Source: Pseudomonadota bacterium (GTDB lineage: Bacteria; Pseudomonadota; Gammaproteobacteria; Xanthomonadales; Xanthomonadaceae). From it: a stretch of 6,960 bases of DNA. A program made the position numbers and the translations under genes. Shown one piece after another: positions 1 to 6,960 of the stretch. Below the pieces are notes generated by a model that made no database searches, was not told the DNA's origin, and worked only from the letters and a program-made list of their open reading frames with translations. The stretch is from contig JAEXAG010000001.1 in assembly GCA_023394655.1 (NCBI GenBank), forward strand, positions 1 to 6,960. Reading direction: 5' to 3'. How positions within the stretch are numbered: the first letter of the stretch is position 1; each line of letters begins with the position of its first letter.

Positions 1-52
1 GGGTCGAAACGCCGATCTTAACGCGAGTGCCGCCGCATCCCGCCCGCCGGCA

Positions 53-196
53 TCACTCCGATCGCGCGCCGCCGATGTGCCGGCCGAGGAAGTCCAGCAG
101 CTTGCGCTGGTATTCGAGGCGGTTGGCCAGCAGGTTCGGCGAGATCGCCCCGATCTGCGCGAGCGGTCCGGCACTGGCATACTCCGGCGATTCCAC
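53..196 (-). pseudogene. Possible 3' remnant of an S9-type peptidase/hydrolase gene
   Basis: This minus-strand reading frame gives about 47 residues from a GTG (194-196) to a TGA (53-55). The tail (NRLEYQRKLLDFLGRHIGG) resembles the amphipathic C-terminal helix that closes prolyl-oligopeptidase-family (S9) proteins, which typically end in patterns such as NR-x-x-Y/F-x-x-LL-x-FL-x-RHIG. Third positions over this stretch are mostly G or C, as in a real gene. Upstream on the minus strand the frame runs into the antisense of the transporter gene, and no alpha/beta-hydrolase core or catalytic His can be found. There is no ribosome binding site before the GTG. It may be a decayed gene end, a tiny unrecognised protein, or chance. 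The family resemblance is from memory and is weak evidence. Confidence 0.3.
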
Positions 197-208
197 CGGG
201 GATCGCCC

Positions 209-1789
209 ATGTCCACACCTTCGCCTGTCCATGCCGCCGCCGGCAACTCGGATTTCCTCGGCCACCCGAAGGGCCTCTACGTCTGCTTCATGACCGAAAT
301 GTGGGAGCGCTTCGCCTTCTACGGCATGAAGGCGCTGCTTTTCCTCTATCTCACCAAGCACCATCTCTTCAGTGACGCCAGCGGCTACCTGCTGCTCGGC
401 ACCTACGCCGGCCTGGCCTACGCGCTGCCGCTGCTCGGCGGCATCCTGGCCGACAAGTACATCGGCATGCGCAAGGCCGTGGTGTTCGGCGGCGTGCTGC
501 TGGTGCTGGGGCAACTCGGCATGGCCTGGACCGGTCACCAGGCCAGCGGGATCCAGGGCCAGGCGCAACAGGATGCCGTCGCCGTGCAGGCGATGTACTT
601 CTCGCTGGCCCTGATCGCGGTCGGCGTGGGCTTCCTCAAGCCCAACATCTCCACCATCGTCGGCCGGCTCTATGCCGACCGCGATCCGCGCCGCGATTCC
701 GGCTTCACAATCTTCTACATGGGCATCAACGTCGGCGCGTTCATTTCCTCGCTCGTCGTGGCCTACATCGGCGAGAAGATCGGCTGGGGCTACGGCTTCG
801 CGCTCTCCGGCGTGATGATGGCGCTGGGCCTGGTGCAGTTCGTCCTCGGCCGCCGCCACCTGCAGGGCCAGGCCGAACCTGCCGACCCGGCCGCGCTGCG
901 CGCCCCTGTGCTGGCCGGCATTTCCCGCGAATGGGCGATCTATCTCGGCGGCGTGCTGCTGACTTTCGTGGTCTGGAAGGTGTTGCAGACCAAGATCGAT
1001 TTCGGGCCGCTCTCGCGGCTGGTGGGCGGCCACGAAGTGACCCTGACCGAAGTGGTCGCGGTGCTGCTGGGCACCGGCCTGTACATCTGGTTCTTCCGCC
1101 TGCTGTTCACCGGCATCAGCGCCGCCGAAAAGGGCCGCATGGTGATGCTGATGACGCTGATCACCATCAGTGCGCTGTTCTGGGGCCTCTACGAGCAGAC
1201 CTACGGGCCGTGGGTGGCGATGGCCGATCGCGTCATGGATCGCACCACCTTCGGCATCGAGTGGACCGCCGGCCAGACCACGGCCTTCGGCGCGTTGTTC
1301 GTCATCGCACTGAGCCCGGTATTCGCCTTGCTCTGGCCGCGGCTGGACCGGATGCGACTCAACCCGAGCTATCCGGCCAAGTTCGCCTGGGCACTGGTCT
1401 GCTGTGGCCTCGCGTTCGCCGTCCTCGCCCATGCCGCCCGCCATGCCGACGGCGCGATGGTGAGCCTGTGGTGGATGATCCTGGCTTACTTCGTGCTGGT
1501 GCTGGGCGAGATGATGCTCTCGCCGGTGGGCCTCTCGGCAGTGACCTCGCTGTCGATCCCGCGCGCGGTCGGCATGATGATGGGCGCGTGGTTCCTGTTC
1601 TCCGCATTCGGCGAAATCATCGCCGGACGCATGGGCACCTGGGCCGCGATTCCGCCGGAAGCCACCCAGGCCGAGGCGCTTGCCGTCTTCGCCGATGTCT
1701 TCACGAAGATGATGTGGATCGGCCTCGGCGCCGGTGTGCTGATGTTCCTCGCCACGCCGGTCCTGAAGCGGCTTGTGCGCGAGGGCTGA
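209..1789 (+). CDS. POT/PTR-family proton-coupled oligopeptide transporter
   Basis: The product is a 526-residue inner-membrane symporter of the proton-dependent oligopeptide transporter (POT/PTR2) family in the major facilitator superfamily, which imports di- and tripeptides with protons. About 14 hydrophobic segments can be counted, the usual bacterial POT number, including two extra helices near 242-300 between the two six-helix halves. Family hallmarks are all present: the ExxER proton-coupling motif in helix 1 (E30, E33, R34, followed by FAFYG); the PTR2 signature around GGILADKYIGMRK (77-89); FLKPN (142-146, with the conserved Lys144); the second PTR2 signature FYMGINVGAF (169-178); the helix-7 EQ pair (E329-Q330); and a late GEMMLSPVGLS segment (433-443). 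I chose the ATG at 209 because the conserved fold begins soon after it and a GGGGAT sits 6 bases upstream (198-203). In-frame codons back to 77 encode unconserved residues. Substrate range and exact subfamily cannot be told from sequence. It appears monocistronic and ends before a shared terminator. Confidence 0.93.
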   Translation: MSTPSPVHAAAGNSDFLGHPKGLYVCFMTEMWERFAFYGMKALLFLYLTKHHLFSDASGYLLLGTYAGLAYALPLLGGILADKYIGMRKAVVFGGVLLVLGQLGMAWTGHQASGIQGQAQQDAVAVQAMYFSLALIAVGVGFLKPNISTIVGRLYADRDPRRDSGFTIFYMGINVGAFISSLVVAYIGEKIGWGYGFALSGVMMALGLVQFVLGRRHLQGQAEPADPAALRAPVLAGISREWAIYLGGVLLTFVVWKVLQTKIDFGPLSRLVGGHEVTLTEVVAVLLGTGLYIWFFRLLFTGISAAEKGRMVMLMTLITISALFWGLYEQTYGPWVAMADRVMDRTTFGIEWTAGQTTAFGALFVIALSPVFALLWPRLDRMRLNPSYPAKFAWALVCCGLAFAVLAHAARHADGAMVSLWWMILAYFVLVLGEMMLSPVGLSAVTSLSIPRAVGMMMGAWFLFSAFGEIIAGRMGTWAAIPPEATQAEALAVFADVFTKMMWIGLGAGVLMFLATPVLKRLVREG

Positions 1790-1817
1790 GGCCGGCCCAA
1801 TCACGAGTCCGCGCAGC

Positions 1818-1847
1818 CGGAGTGACACCGCTTCGGCCTGCACTCCG
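1818..1847. repeat. Small inverted repeat downstream of the transporter gene
   Basis: CGGAGTG (1818-1824) and CACTCCG (1841-1847) are perfect 7-base inverted arms around a 16-base loop. Inside the loop a CTTCGG (1831-1836) could form a stable UUCG tetraloop with two base pairs. No T-run follows on either strand, so it is not a terminator by itself. It could stabilise the 3' end of the transporter mRNA or be chance in GC-rich DNA. Confidence 0.3.
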
Positions 1848-1863
1848 ACATGATCTGGCACGA

Positions 1864-1892
1864 AAAAGCCCCTTCGCGAAGAAGGGGCTTTT
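1864..1892. terminator. Bidirectional rho-independent terminator between transporter gene and ssb
   Basis: A perfect 12-base-pair stem pairs 1864-1875 (AAAAGCCCCTTC) with 1881-1892 (GAAGGGGCTTTT) around the loop GCGAA. The stem has a GC-rich core. On the minus strand it is followed by five T residues (complement of 1863-1867), a good U-tract for ending ssb transcripts. On the plus strand the T-run is TTTT followed by CGTT, adequate for the transporter mRNA. It lies 74 bases after the transporter stop and 41 bases past the ssb stop, so it serves both convergent genes. Confidence 0.9.
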
Positions 1893-1933
1893 CGTTGGAT
1901 ACGGAATGCGGCGGGGACGCCCCGCTGGGCTCG

Positions 1934-2434
1934 TCAGAACGGGATGTCGTCCTCGTCGAAGCCTTCGTTGCCGCCGAAATCCGCCGGCTGGGCAGCCGGT
2001 GCCTGGCGCTGCGGCTCCCGGCGCTGCGCGGGCTGGCGCGGACCACGCTCGTAGCTGCCTCCACCGCCGCCACCGAAGCCGCCGCCCTCGCCACCGCCGC
2101 CGCGGCCGCCGAGCATCTGCATCTCGTTGGCGACGATCTCGGTGAAGAACTTCTCAACCCCGTCCTGGCCGGTGTACTTGTCGTAGCGGATCTCGCCCTC
2201 GACGTAGACCTGGGATCCCTTGCGCAGGTACTCGGCGGCGATCTCGCCGAGCTTGCCGAAGAAGGTCACCCGGTGCCACTGGGTCTGCTCCTGGTTGTTG
2301 CCGTCGCGGTCCTTCCGGACCGAAGTGGTGGCCAGGCTGATCTTGGTGATCGCCATGCCGCCCTGGGTGTACTTGGTTTCCGGGTCGTTGCCGAGGTTGC
2401 CGACCAGAATCACCTTGTTGATGCCACGTGCCAT
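1934..2434 (-). CDS. ssb: Single-stranded DNA-binding protein SSB
   Basis: The product is a 166-residue cytoplasmic protein that coats single-stranded DNA as a homotetramer in replication, recombination and repair, and recruits partner enzymes through its tail. The N-terminal OB fold (about 1-108) starts MARGINKVILVGNLGNDPE and has the family-typical WHRV (53-56), FGKLGEIAAEYLRKG (59-73) and VYVEGEIRYDKY (76-87). A glycine-rich linker follows (109-127), then an Arg/Gln/Pro-rich segment, and finally the acidic tip DEDDIPF (160-166), which is the docking peptide for partners such as exonuclease I, RecQ and the polymerase chi subunit. Length and layout match proteobacterial SSB. I chose the ATG at 2432-2434 because it has a good ribosome binding site and matches the conserved family start; the open frame extending 95 codons upstream is arginine-rich and unconserved. 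The gene is divergent from ispB and ends at a strong terminator. Confidence 0.97.
   Translation of the reverse strand: MARGINKVILVGNLGNDPETKYTQGGMAITKISLATTSVRKDRDGNNQEQTQWHRVTFFGKLGEIAAEYLRKGSQVYVEGEIRYDKYTGQDGVEKFFTEIVANEMQMLGGRGGGGEGGGFGGGGGGSYERGPRQPAQRREPQRQAPAAQPADFGGNEGFDEDDIPF
2057..2110 (-). repeat. Low-complexity Gly-codon tract in the ssb linker
   Basis: This tract encodes SSB residues 109-126, nearly all glycine, as runs of GGC/GGT/GGN triplets (CCGCCGCCACC-like on the plus strand). Such trinucleotide-rich DNA is prone to length change by slippage, and linker length varies widely among SSB proteins. The frame is intact here, since the acidic tail downstream is in phase. Confidence 0.7.
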
Positions 2435-2440
2435 GCCTGT

Positions 2441-2446
2441 TCCTTT
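2441..2446 (-). promoter_or_regulatory. Ribosome binding site of ssb
   Basis: AAAGGA on the minus strand lies 6 bases upstream of the ATG at 2432-2434. It supports that start over any codon in the long upstream extension of the frame. Confidence 0.75.
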
Positions 2447-2469
2447 CCGGTTGTGATCTGTCTGGGAGG

Positions 2470-2490
2470 GGGCGGCGGGAGACGCCGCCC
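2470..2490. repeat. GC-rich hairpin in the ssb leader
   Basis: GGGCGGCG (2470-2477) and CGCCGCCC (2483-2490) form a perfect 8-base-pair stem with a 5-base loop. It lies 36-56 bases upstream of the ssb start codon, inside the likely ssb 5' untranslated region. No U-tract follows on either strand, so it is not a simple terminator. It could affect ssb mRNA stability or be a protein-binding site. Its function is unknown. Confidence 0.45.
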
Positions 2491-2504
2491 TTGGGGGGTA
2501 TTGG

Positions 2505-2510
2505 ATGATA
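2505..2510 (-). promoter_or_regulatory. Candidate -10 element for ssb
   Basis: The minus strand reads TATCAT here, five of six matches to the sigma-70 -10 consensus, in an otherwise GC-rich region. Transcription would start near 2498 and give a leader of about 64 bases containing the hairpin at 2470-2490. No recognisable -35 box is found 16-18 bases upstream, so this is tentative. Confidence 0.35.
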
Positions 2511-2586
2511 CAGCGCGGGCGGCGGCTGCCGGCCTGGAGCCCGGCTTCGTGTCGGCGTATGCCGCACCGGCGGGTAGGCCGCCACC

Positions 2587-2592
2587 TATAAT
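2587..2592 (+). promoter_or_regulatory. Consensus -10 box (TATAAT) directly before ispB; possibly a leaderless start
   Basis: A perfect TATAAT ends 6 bases before the ispB ATG at 2599. With the usual 6-7 base gap from -10 to the first transcribed base, transcription would begin at or next to the A of that ATG, giving a leaderless mRNA. No Shine-Dalgarno sequence precedes the ATG, which agrees with this. The expected -35 position (about 2564-2569, GCACCG) is a poor match to TTGACA. Confidence 0.5.
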
Positions 2593-2598
2593 GACGCG

Positions 2599-3609
2599 AT
2601 GCAAAACGTCCCCGCCGCCATGCCCGATACACGCCCCGCCTTGGACCTGCCCGCCATCCAGCAGCTGGCCGCCGCCGACATGGCCGCCGTGGACGCGCTG
2701 ATCCGCCGCCGCCTGGCATCGGATGTGGTGCTGATCAACCAGATCGCGGAATACATCGTCGGGGCCGGCGGCAAGCGCTTGCGGCCAATGTTGCATCTCC
2801 TTGCGGCGCGCGCGCTGGGCCACATGGGCCCGGATGCCCACCAGCTGGCGGCGGTGATCGAGTTCATCCACACCTCCACCCTGCTCCACGACGACGTGGT
2901 GGACGAGTCCGAACTGCGCCGCGGCCGCCGCACCGCCAACGCGGTCTGGGGCAATGCCGCCAGCGTGCTGGTCGGCGACTTCCTGTACTCGCGCAGCTTC
3001 CAGTTGATGGTGGAACTGGATTCGATGCAGGTGCAGCGCATCCTCGCCGACACCACCAACCAGATCGCCGAGGGCGAGGTGCTGCAACTGCTGCACGTGC
3101 GCAACCCGGATACCGACGAGGCCGCATACCTGAAGGTGATCGAGCGCAAGACCGCGATCCTGTTCGCCGCCGCCACCCGCCTCGGCGCGCTGCTGGCCGG
3201 TGCCGACGAAGCGGTGCAACGCCAACTGCACGTTTACGGCCTGAACCTGGGCTACGCCTTCCAGATCGCCGACGACGTGCTCGATTACGCCTCGGATACG
3301 GAGACGCTCGGCAAGAACCTCGGCGACGATCTGGCCGAAGGCAAGATGACCCTGCCGCTGATCCATGCGATGCAACATGCCGATGCGGCCACACGGACCC
3401 GCCTGCGCGAGATCGTCGAGCAGGGCGATATCGATGCGCTGCCGGAAGTCGTCGCCGCGATCGATGCCCATGACAGCCTGGCCTACAGCCGCGCGCGTGC
3501 GACATCGTTCGCCGAGCGTGCCGATGCCGCGCTGGCCTCGCTGCCCGACAACGAGGCGATGGCGGCCTTGCGCGGGCTGGCCCGCTACGCGGTCTCGCGC
3601 GACAAGTAA
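2599..3609 (+). CDS. ispB: Octaprenyl diphosphate synthase (long-chain trans-prenyltransferase)
   Basis: This 336-residue cytoplasmic enzyme extends farnesyl diphosphate with isopentenyl diphosphate units to make the all-trans C40 side chain of ubiquinone. Visible motifs are GGKRLRP (57-63, isopentenyl diphosphate binding); the first aspartate-rich motif in LLHDDVVDE (Asp98, Asp99, Asp102) followed by RRGR; GEVLQL (159-164); KT at 184-185; and the second aspartate-rich motif FQIADDVLDY (221-230) with the downstream GKNLGDDLAEGKMTLP. The residues four and five before the first Asp are small (Thr94, Ser93), as expected for a long-chain enzyme and unlike short-chain farnesyl synthases. The sequence is very close to E. 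coli IspB throughout, and the C40 product is inferred from this. The start is either the ATG at 2599, favoured by the adjacent TATAAT, or the ATG at 2620; neither has a ribosome binding site. The gene is divergent from ssb and ends one base from the end of the opposite DUF488 gene. Confidence 0.95.
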   Translation: MQNVPAAMPDTRPALDLPAIQQLAAADMAAVDALIRRRLASDVVLINQIAEYIVGAGGKRLRPMLHLLAARALGHMGPDAHQLAAVIEFIHTSTLLHDDVVDESELRRGRRTANAVWGNAASVLVGDFLYSRSFQLMVELDSMQVQRILADTTNQIAEGEVLQLLHVRNPDTDEAAYLKVIERKTAILFAAATRLGALLAGADEAVQRQLHVYGLNLGYAFQIADDVLDYASDTETLGKNLGDDLAEGKMTLPLIHAMQHADAATRTRLREIVEQGDIDALPEVVAAIDAHDSLAYSRARATSFAERADAALASLPDNEAMAALRGLARYAVSRDK

Positions 3610-3610
3610 G

Positions 3611-3973
3611 TCACGCCCGATCCACGAGGTAATCGCGCAAGGCCACCGGATTGTTGTGCGCCTCGTCGCGCGCCGCGTACAGCAGGGTCGTCCTGCCTTT
3701 CCCGAGGTGCTCCCGCAGCGCCGCGACCGCATCGGGCCTGTCATCGAGTTCGGCGAAATAGCGATGGCGGAACTCGGCCCACTTCGCCGGCTCATGCCCG
3801 AACCATTTCCGCAACGCGGCCGAAGGCGCGACCTCCTTCAGCCATGCATCGATCGCCGCATCGGCGAGAGAGAGTCCGCGCGGCCAGAGGCGATCGACCA
3901 GGATGCGCACCCCGTCTTCCGCCGCGAGCGGCGCATGAATGCGCCTGATCGCAAGCTTGCCTGGTCTCGCCAT
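3611..3973 (-). CDS. DUF488 family protein (YeaO-like)
   Basis: The product is a 120-residue soluble protein of the DUF488 family, to which E. coli YeaO belongs. Its biochemical function is not established, and no activity should be assumed. Family-typical blocks occur in order: EDGVRILVDRLWPRG (19-33), IDAWLKEVAPS (41-51), LRKWFGHEPAKWAEFRHRY (54-72) and TLLYAARDEAHNN (96-108). The length is normal for the family. I chose the ATG at 3971-3973, preceded by GGAGGG, over the in-frame GTG at 4001-4003, which would add ten unconserved residues. It reads the same way as murD2, 97 bases downstream of it. The gap holds no clear terminator, so co-transcription is possible but its function does not obviously relate to cell-wall synthesis. 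It converges on ispB with a single base between the two stop codons. Confidence 0.88.
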   Translation of the reverse strand: MARPGKLAIRRIHAPLAAEDGVRILVDRLWPRGLSLADAAIDAWLKEVAPSAALRKWFGHEPAKWAEFRHRYFAELDDRPDAVAALREHLGKGRTTLLYAARDEAHNNPVALRDYLVDRA

Positions 3974-3981
3974 CCGCTCGA

Positions 3982-3987
3982 CCCTCC
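3982..3987 (-). promoter_or_regulatory. Ribosome binding site of the DUF488 gene
   Basis: GGAGGG on the minus strand lies 8 bases before the ATG at 3971-3973. It decides this start over the upstream GTG. Confidence 0.7.
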
Positions 3988-4073
3988 GCTGCGGTGATGC
4001 CACGACGCTACGCCCGCCGACGCCCGGCCGCCGTGAAGGCGTACTTCAGGCGATGTCGATCAAGCGAGATGGA

Positions 4074-5439
4074 TCAGACGATGCCGAGGCCGGCGATGGC
4101 AGTGATCGCCGCCGGATCGAAGCCGTTGAGAACGGCGAAGTGCCGGCCACGCGCGACGTAATCGCGGTAGGCGCCGAAGCTCGGAGCGCCCGGCGAGAGC
4201 AGCAGCACGCCCTGCCCCTGCAGCGCCTCGCGCCCGAGCGCCACGGCCTCGGCCAAGTCCTTCGCGGCATGCAGGCCAAAGCGTCCCTCTTCCGCCAGCG
4301 GTGCCAGCAGCGCGTGGATGCGCGGACCATTGGCGCCCATGGTCACGATGCAGTGCGGTGCCTTCGCCCGCATGGCATCGGCAAAGGCCTGCCAGTCCAG
4401 GCCCCGGTCATGGCCGCCCACCAGCAGCGCGATGCGCTCGCCGGCATACACTTCCAGCGCGGCAAGCGTGGCATGCGGCGTGGTGCTGATGGAATCGTTG
4501 ACGACGCGGATGCCATCGCGCTCGCCAAGCGGCTGCAGGCGATTGGGCAGCGGCTGGAAGCCGGCCGCATGCGGTGCCAGCGCGAGCGCATTGAAGCCCA
4601 GCGCGTCCAGCGCGGTCAGGACCGCGCACAGGTTGCCGCGGTTGTGGCGGCCCGGCAGTGGCAGGCCGCGGGTATCGAGCACCGCCGCGTCGCCGGCATG
4701 CAGCATGTCGCCGCGCAGGTGCCAGCCATCCTCGCGCCCGTACCAGCGCACGTCGCTGTCGGGCAGTACGAGGGCGGCGAGTCGCGGATCGGCCGCATTG
4801 AGCACCGCGATGCGTGGCCTGGCTTCGGTCAGGAGCGCCAGCTTGTCATCGACGTAGCGTTGCTCGGAGCCATGCCAATCCAGATGCTCCGGGAAGATGT
4901 TGGTGACGATGGCGAGCGTGGGCCGCACGCCGCTGGCGGCGACATCGCGGGTCTGGTAGCTGGAGAGTTCGATGGCCCAGGCATTGGCCCGGGCATCCAG
5001 CAACTCCAGCAGCGGCATGCCGATGTTGCCGGCCAGGGCGGTGCGTTGCCCGGCAGCACGCAACAGGTGCGCCAGCAGCGAGGTCGTGGTGCTCTTGCCC
5101 TTGGTGCCGGTGACGCAGAGCGTGGTTTCGTTGGCGGCGCGCTCGGCGAACCACAGGCTGGTGCCGCCGATGAAGCGGGTGCCGGCTGCGGCCGCTGCCG
5201 TGGCGAGTCCGGAATACGGGCTGATGCCCGGCGACTTCACCACCAGCTCGTGCGCCGAGAGACGGGCCGCGTCCACCGCGCAATCGACGTGCAGGAGCGG
5301 ATCGGCAAGGGCTTGGGCTTCTTCGGCCTCCGCCTCGCTGCAGAACAGCGTCAGCGCCTGCGCGGGCAGCCGCGCACGCAATGCCCGATAGGCGGCGCGA
5401 CCTTCGCTGCCCCAGCCCCAGAGCGCGACCCGGCGCCCT

Positions 5440-5459
<20 letters not shown>
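4074..5459 (-). CDS. murD2: UDP-N-acetylmuramoyl-L-alanine--L-glutamate ligase MurD2
   Basis: This 461-residue cytoplasmic Mur ligase uses ATP to join glutamate to UDP-MurNAc-L-alanine. In the MurD2 branch the amino acid is L-Glu rather than D-Glu. An N-terminal nucleotide-sugar-binding Rossmann domain (GWGSEGRAAY, 15-24) leads to the ATP-binding loop VTGTKGKSTTT (116-126), ELSSYQT (164-170, ELSSFQ in MurD), NIFPEHLDWHG (187-197), YVDDKLALL with Lys206 at the place of the carbamylated lysine, GRHNRGN (270-276), NDSISTTPHATLAAL (321-335), GGHDRG (348-353) and LLLSPGAPSFGAYRDY (419-434). The MurD2 assignment rests on direct adjacency to murL and on NDSIST replacing the canonical NDSKAT. It starts with GTG (5457-5459), has only a weak GGGAA upstream, and overlaps the end of murL by 20 bases, so translation is probably coupled. 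Without the context it could be called an ordinary MurD. Confidence 0.9.
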
Positions 5460-6796
<1,337 letters not shown>

Positions 6797-6804
<8 letters not shown>

Positions 6805-6960
6805 CCAGCATGTCCTCTTCCGGCAGCGCGCGGAGGTTGTAGCGGCTGGCCATGGTGTAACCGTAGGCGCCGGCATCGGCGACCAGCATCACGTCGCCCT
6901 CGGCAGTCGCGGCGGGCAGGTCGCGGCCGAGGCCCAGCACATCGCTGCTTTCGCAGATGG
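6797..6960 (-). CDS. lysA: Diaminopimelate decarboxylase, C-terminal end (truncated by window edge)
   Basis: Only the last 53 codons and the stop are inside the window. They read ICESSDVLGLGRDLP, then GDVMLVADAGAYGYTMASRYN and a short tail. CESSD is the conserved Cys-Glu-Ser-x-Asp motif whose residues reach the substrate in the partner subunit, and AGAYG carries the tyrosine near the PLP phosphate, both in fold-type III decarboxylases. The enzyme converts meso-diaminopimelate to L-lysine in the cytoplasm. In Xanthomonadaceae this domain is often fused behind an aspartate kinase, which cannot be judged here because the N-terminal part lies outside. It is the upstream gene of the murL-murD2 operon. 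Other fold-type III decarboxylases share these motifs, so the exact substrate is probable rather than proven. Confidence 0.85.
6813..6817 (-). promoter_or_regulatory. Ribosome binding site of murL inside lysA
   Basis: GAGGA on the minus strand, within the last codons of lysA, lies 8 bases before the murL ATG. With the 8-base overlap of the two genes it suggests coupled but independently primed translation of murL. Confidence 0.65.

Noticed and set aside
175..183. TGGCATACT as an extended -10 promoter for the transporter gene
   Set aside because: The TG-n-CATACT match is suggestive (hexamer 4 of 6), but there is no -35 box and the region is short, so chance cannot be excluded.
77..208. 44-codon N-terminal extension of the transporter
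   Set aside because: Charged residues unlike the POT family start, and the ATG at 209 has a plausible ribosome binding site and fits the family length.
53..1861. 602-codon open frame on the minus strand, antisense to the transporter gene
   Set aside because: Its translation is His/Gln/Ala/Arg-rich with no recognisable domain, the usual mirror of a GC-rich gene. The plus strand encodes a clear POT transporter. Only its last 40-47 codons, outside the transporter, look protein-like, and these are listed separately.
2435..2719. N-terminal extension of the ssb frame by 95 codons
   Set aside because: It is Arg/Pro-rich and unconserved, crosses the ispB promoter and start, and a good ribosome binding site precedes the internal ATG that matches the family start.
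2410..3795. 461-codon open frame on the minus strand opposite ispB
   Set aside because: It is low-complexity and His/Gln/Arg-rich, and is explained as the shadow of ispB and part of DUF488.
3974..4073. Gap between murD2 and DUF488 examined for a terminator, promoter or small RNA
   Set aside because: Apart from the DUF488 ribosome binding site I see no stem with a T-run, no convincing -35/-10 pair and no small open frame with support.

Overview
The window is GC-rich with strongly GC-ending codons. It most resembles a chromosome of the Xanthomonadaceae/Lysobacteraceae (Lysobacter, Luteimonas, Xanthomonas and relatives). The main reason is the gene order lysA-murL-murD2: the MurL/MurD2 route to D-glutamate in peptidoglycan is characteristic of that family. 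Gene density is high, every gene looks intact apart from the edge-truncated lysA, and I see no insertion sequence, phage gene, CRISPR array, tRNA or rRNA.

Layout. The first 208 bases hold no convincing complete gene. A minus-strand stretch (53-196) reads like the C-terminal tail of an S9-type hydrolase and may be a gene remnant. A plus-strand gene for a POT/PTR-family proton-coupled oligopeptide transporter follows (209-1789). It converges on the minus-strand ssb gene (1934-2434), and a strong two-way terminator hairpin (1864-1892) lies between them. ssb and ispB (octaprenyl diphosphate synthase, 2599-3609, plus) are divergent, separated by 164 bases that carry a GC-rich hairpin in the ssb leader and a consensus TATAAT just before ispB. 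ispB ends one base from the end of a convergent DUF488 (YeaO-like) gene (3611-3973, minus).

The right half is a minus-strand operon read from the right edge: the 3' end of lysA (diaminopimelate decarboxylase), murL (5440-6804) and murD2 (4074-5459). lysA and murL overlap by 8 bases, murL and murD2 by 20. DUF488 may be a distal member after a 97-base gap.

How the genes work together. MurD2 joins L-glutamate, not D-glutamate, to UDP-MurNAc-L-Ala. MurL then uses ATP to epimerise the terminal L-Glu to D-Glu, giving the normal nucleotide precursor without glutamate racemase (MurI). LysA consumes meso-diaminopimelate, the next residue of the same stem peptide, so the operon sits at the junction of lysine and cell-wall synthesis. 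IspB supplies the ubiquinone side chain and SSB serves replication and repair; these are unrelated housekeeping genes. I found no clearly undescribed system. The MurL/MurD2 pair is the most unusual biology here, and it has already been described biochemically in Xanthomonas.
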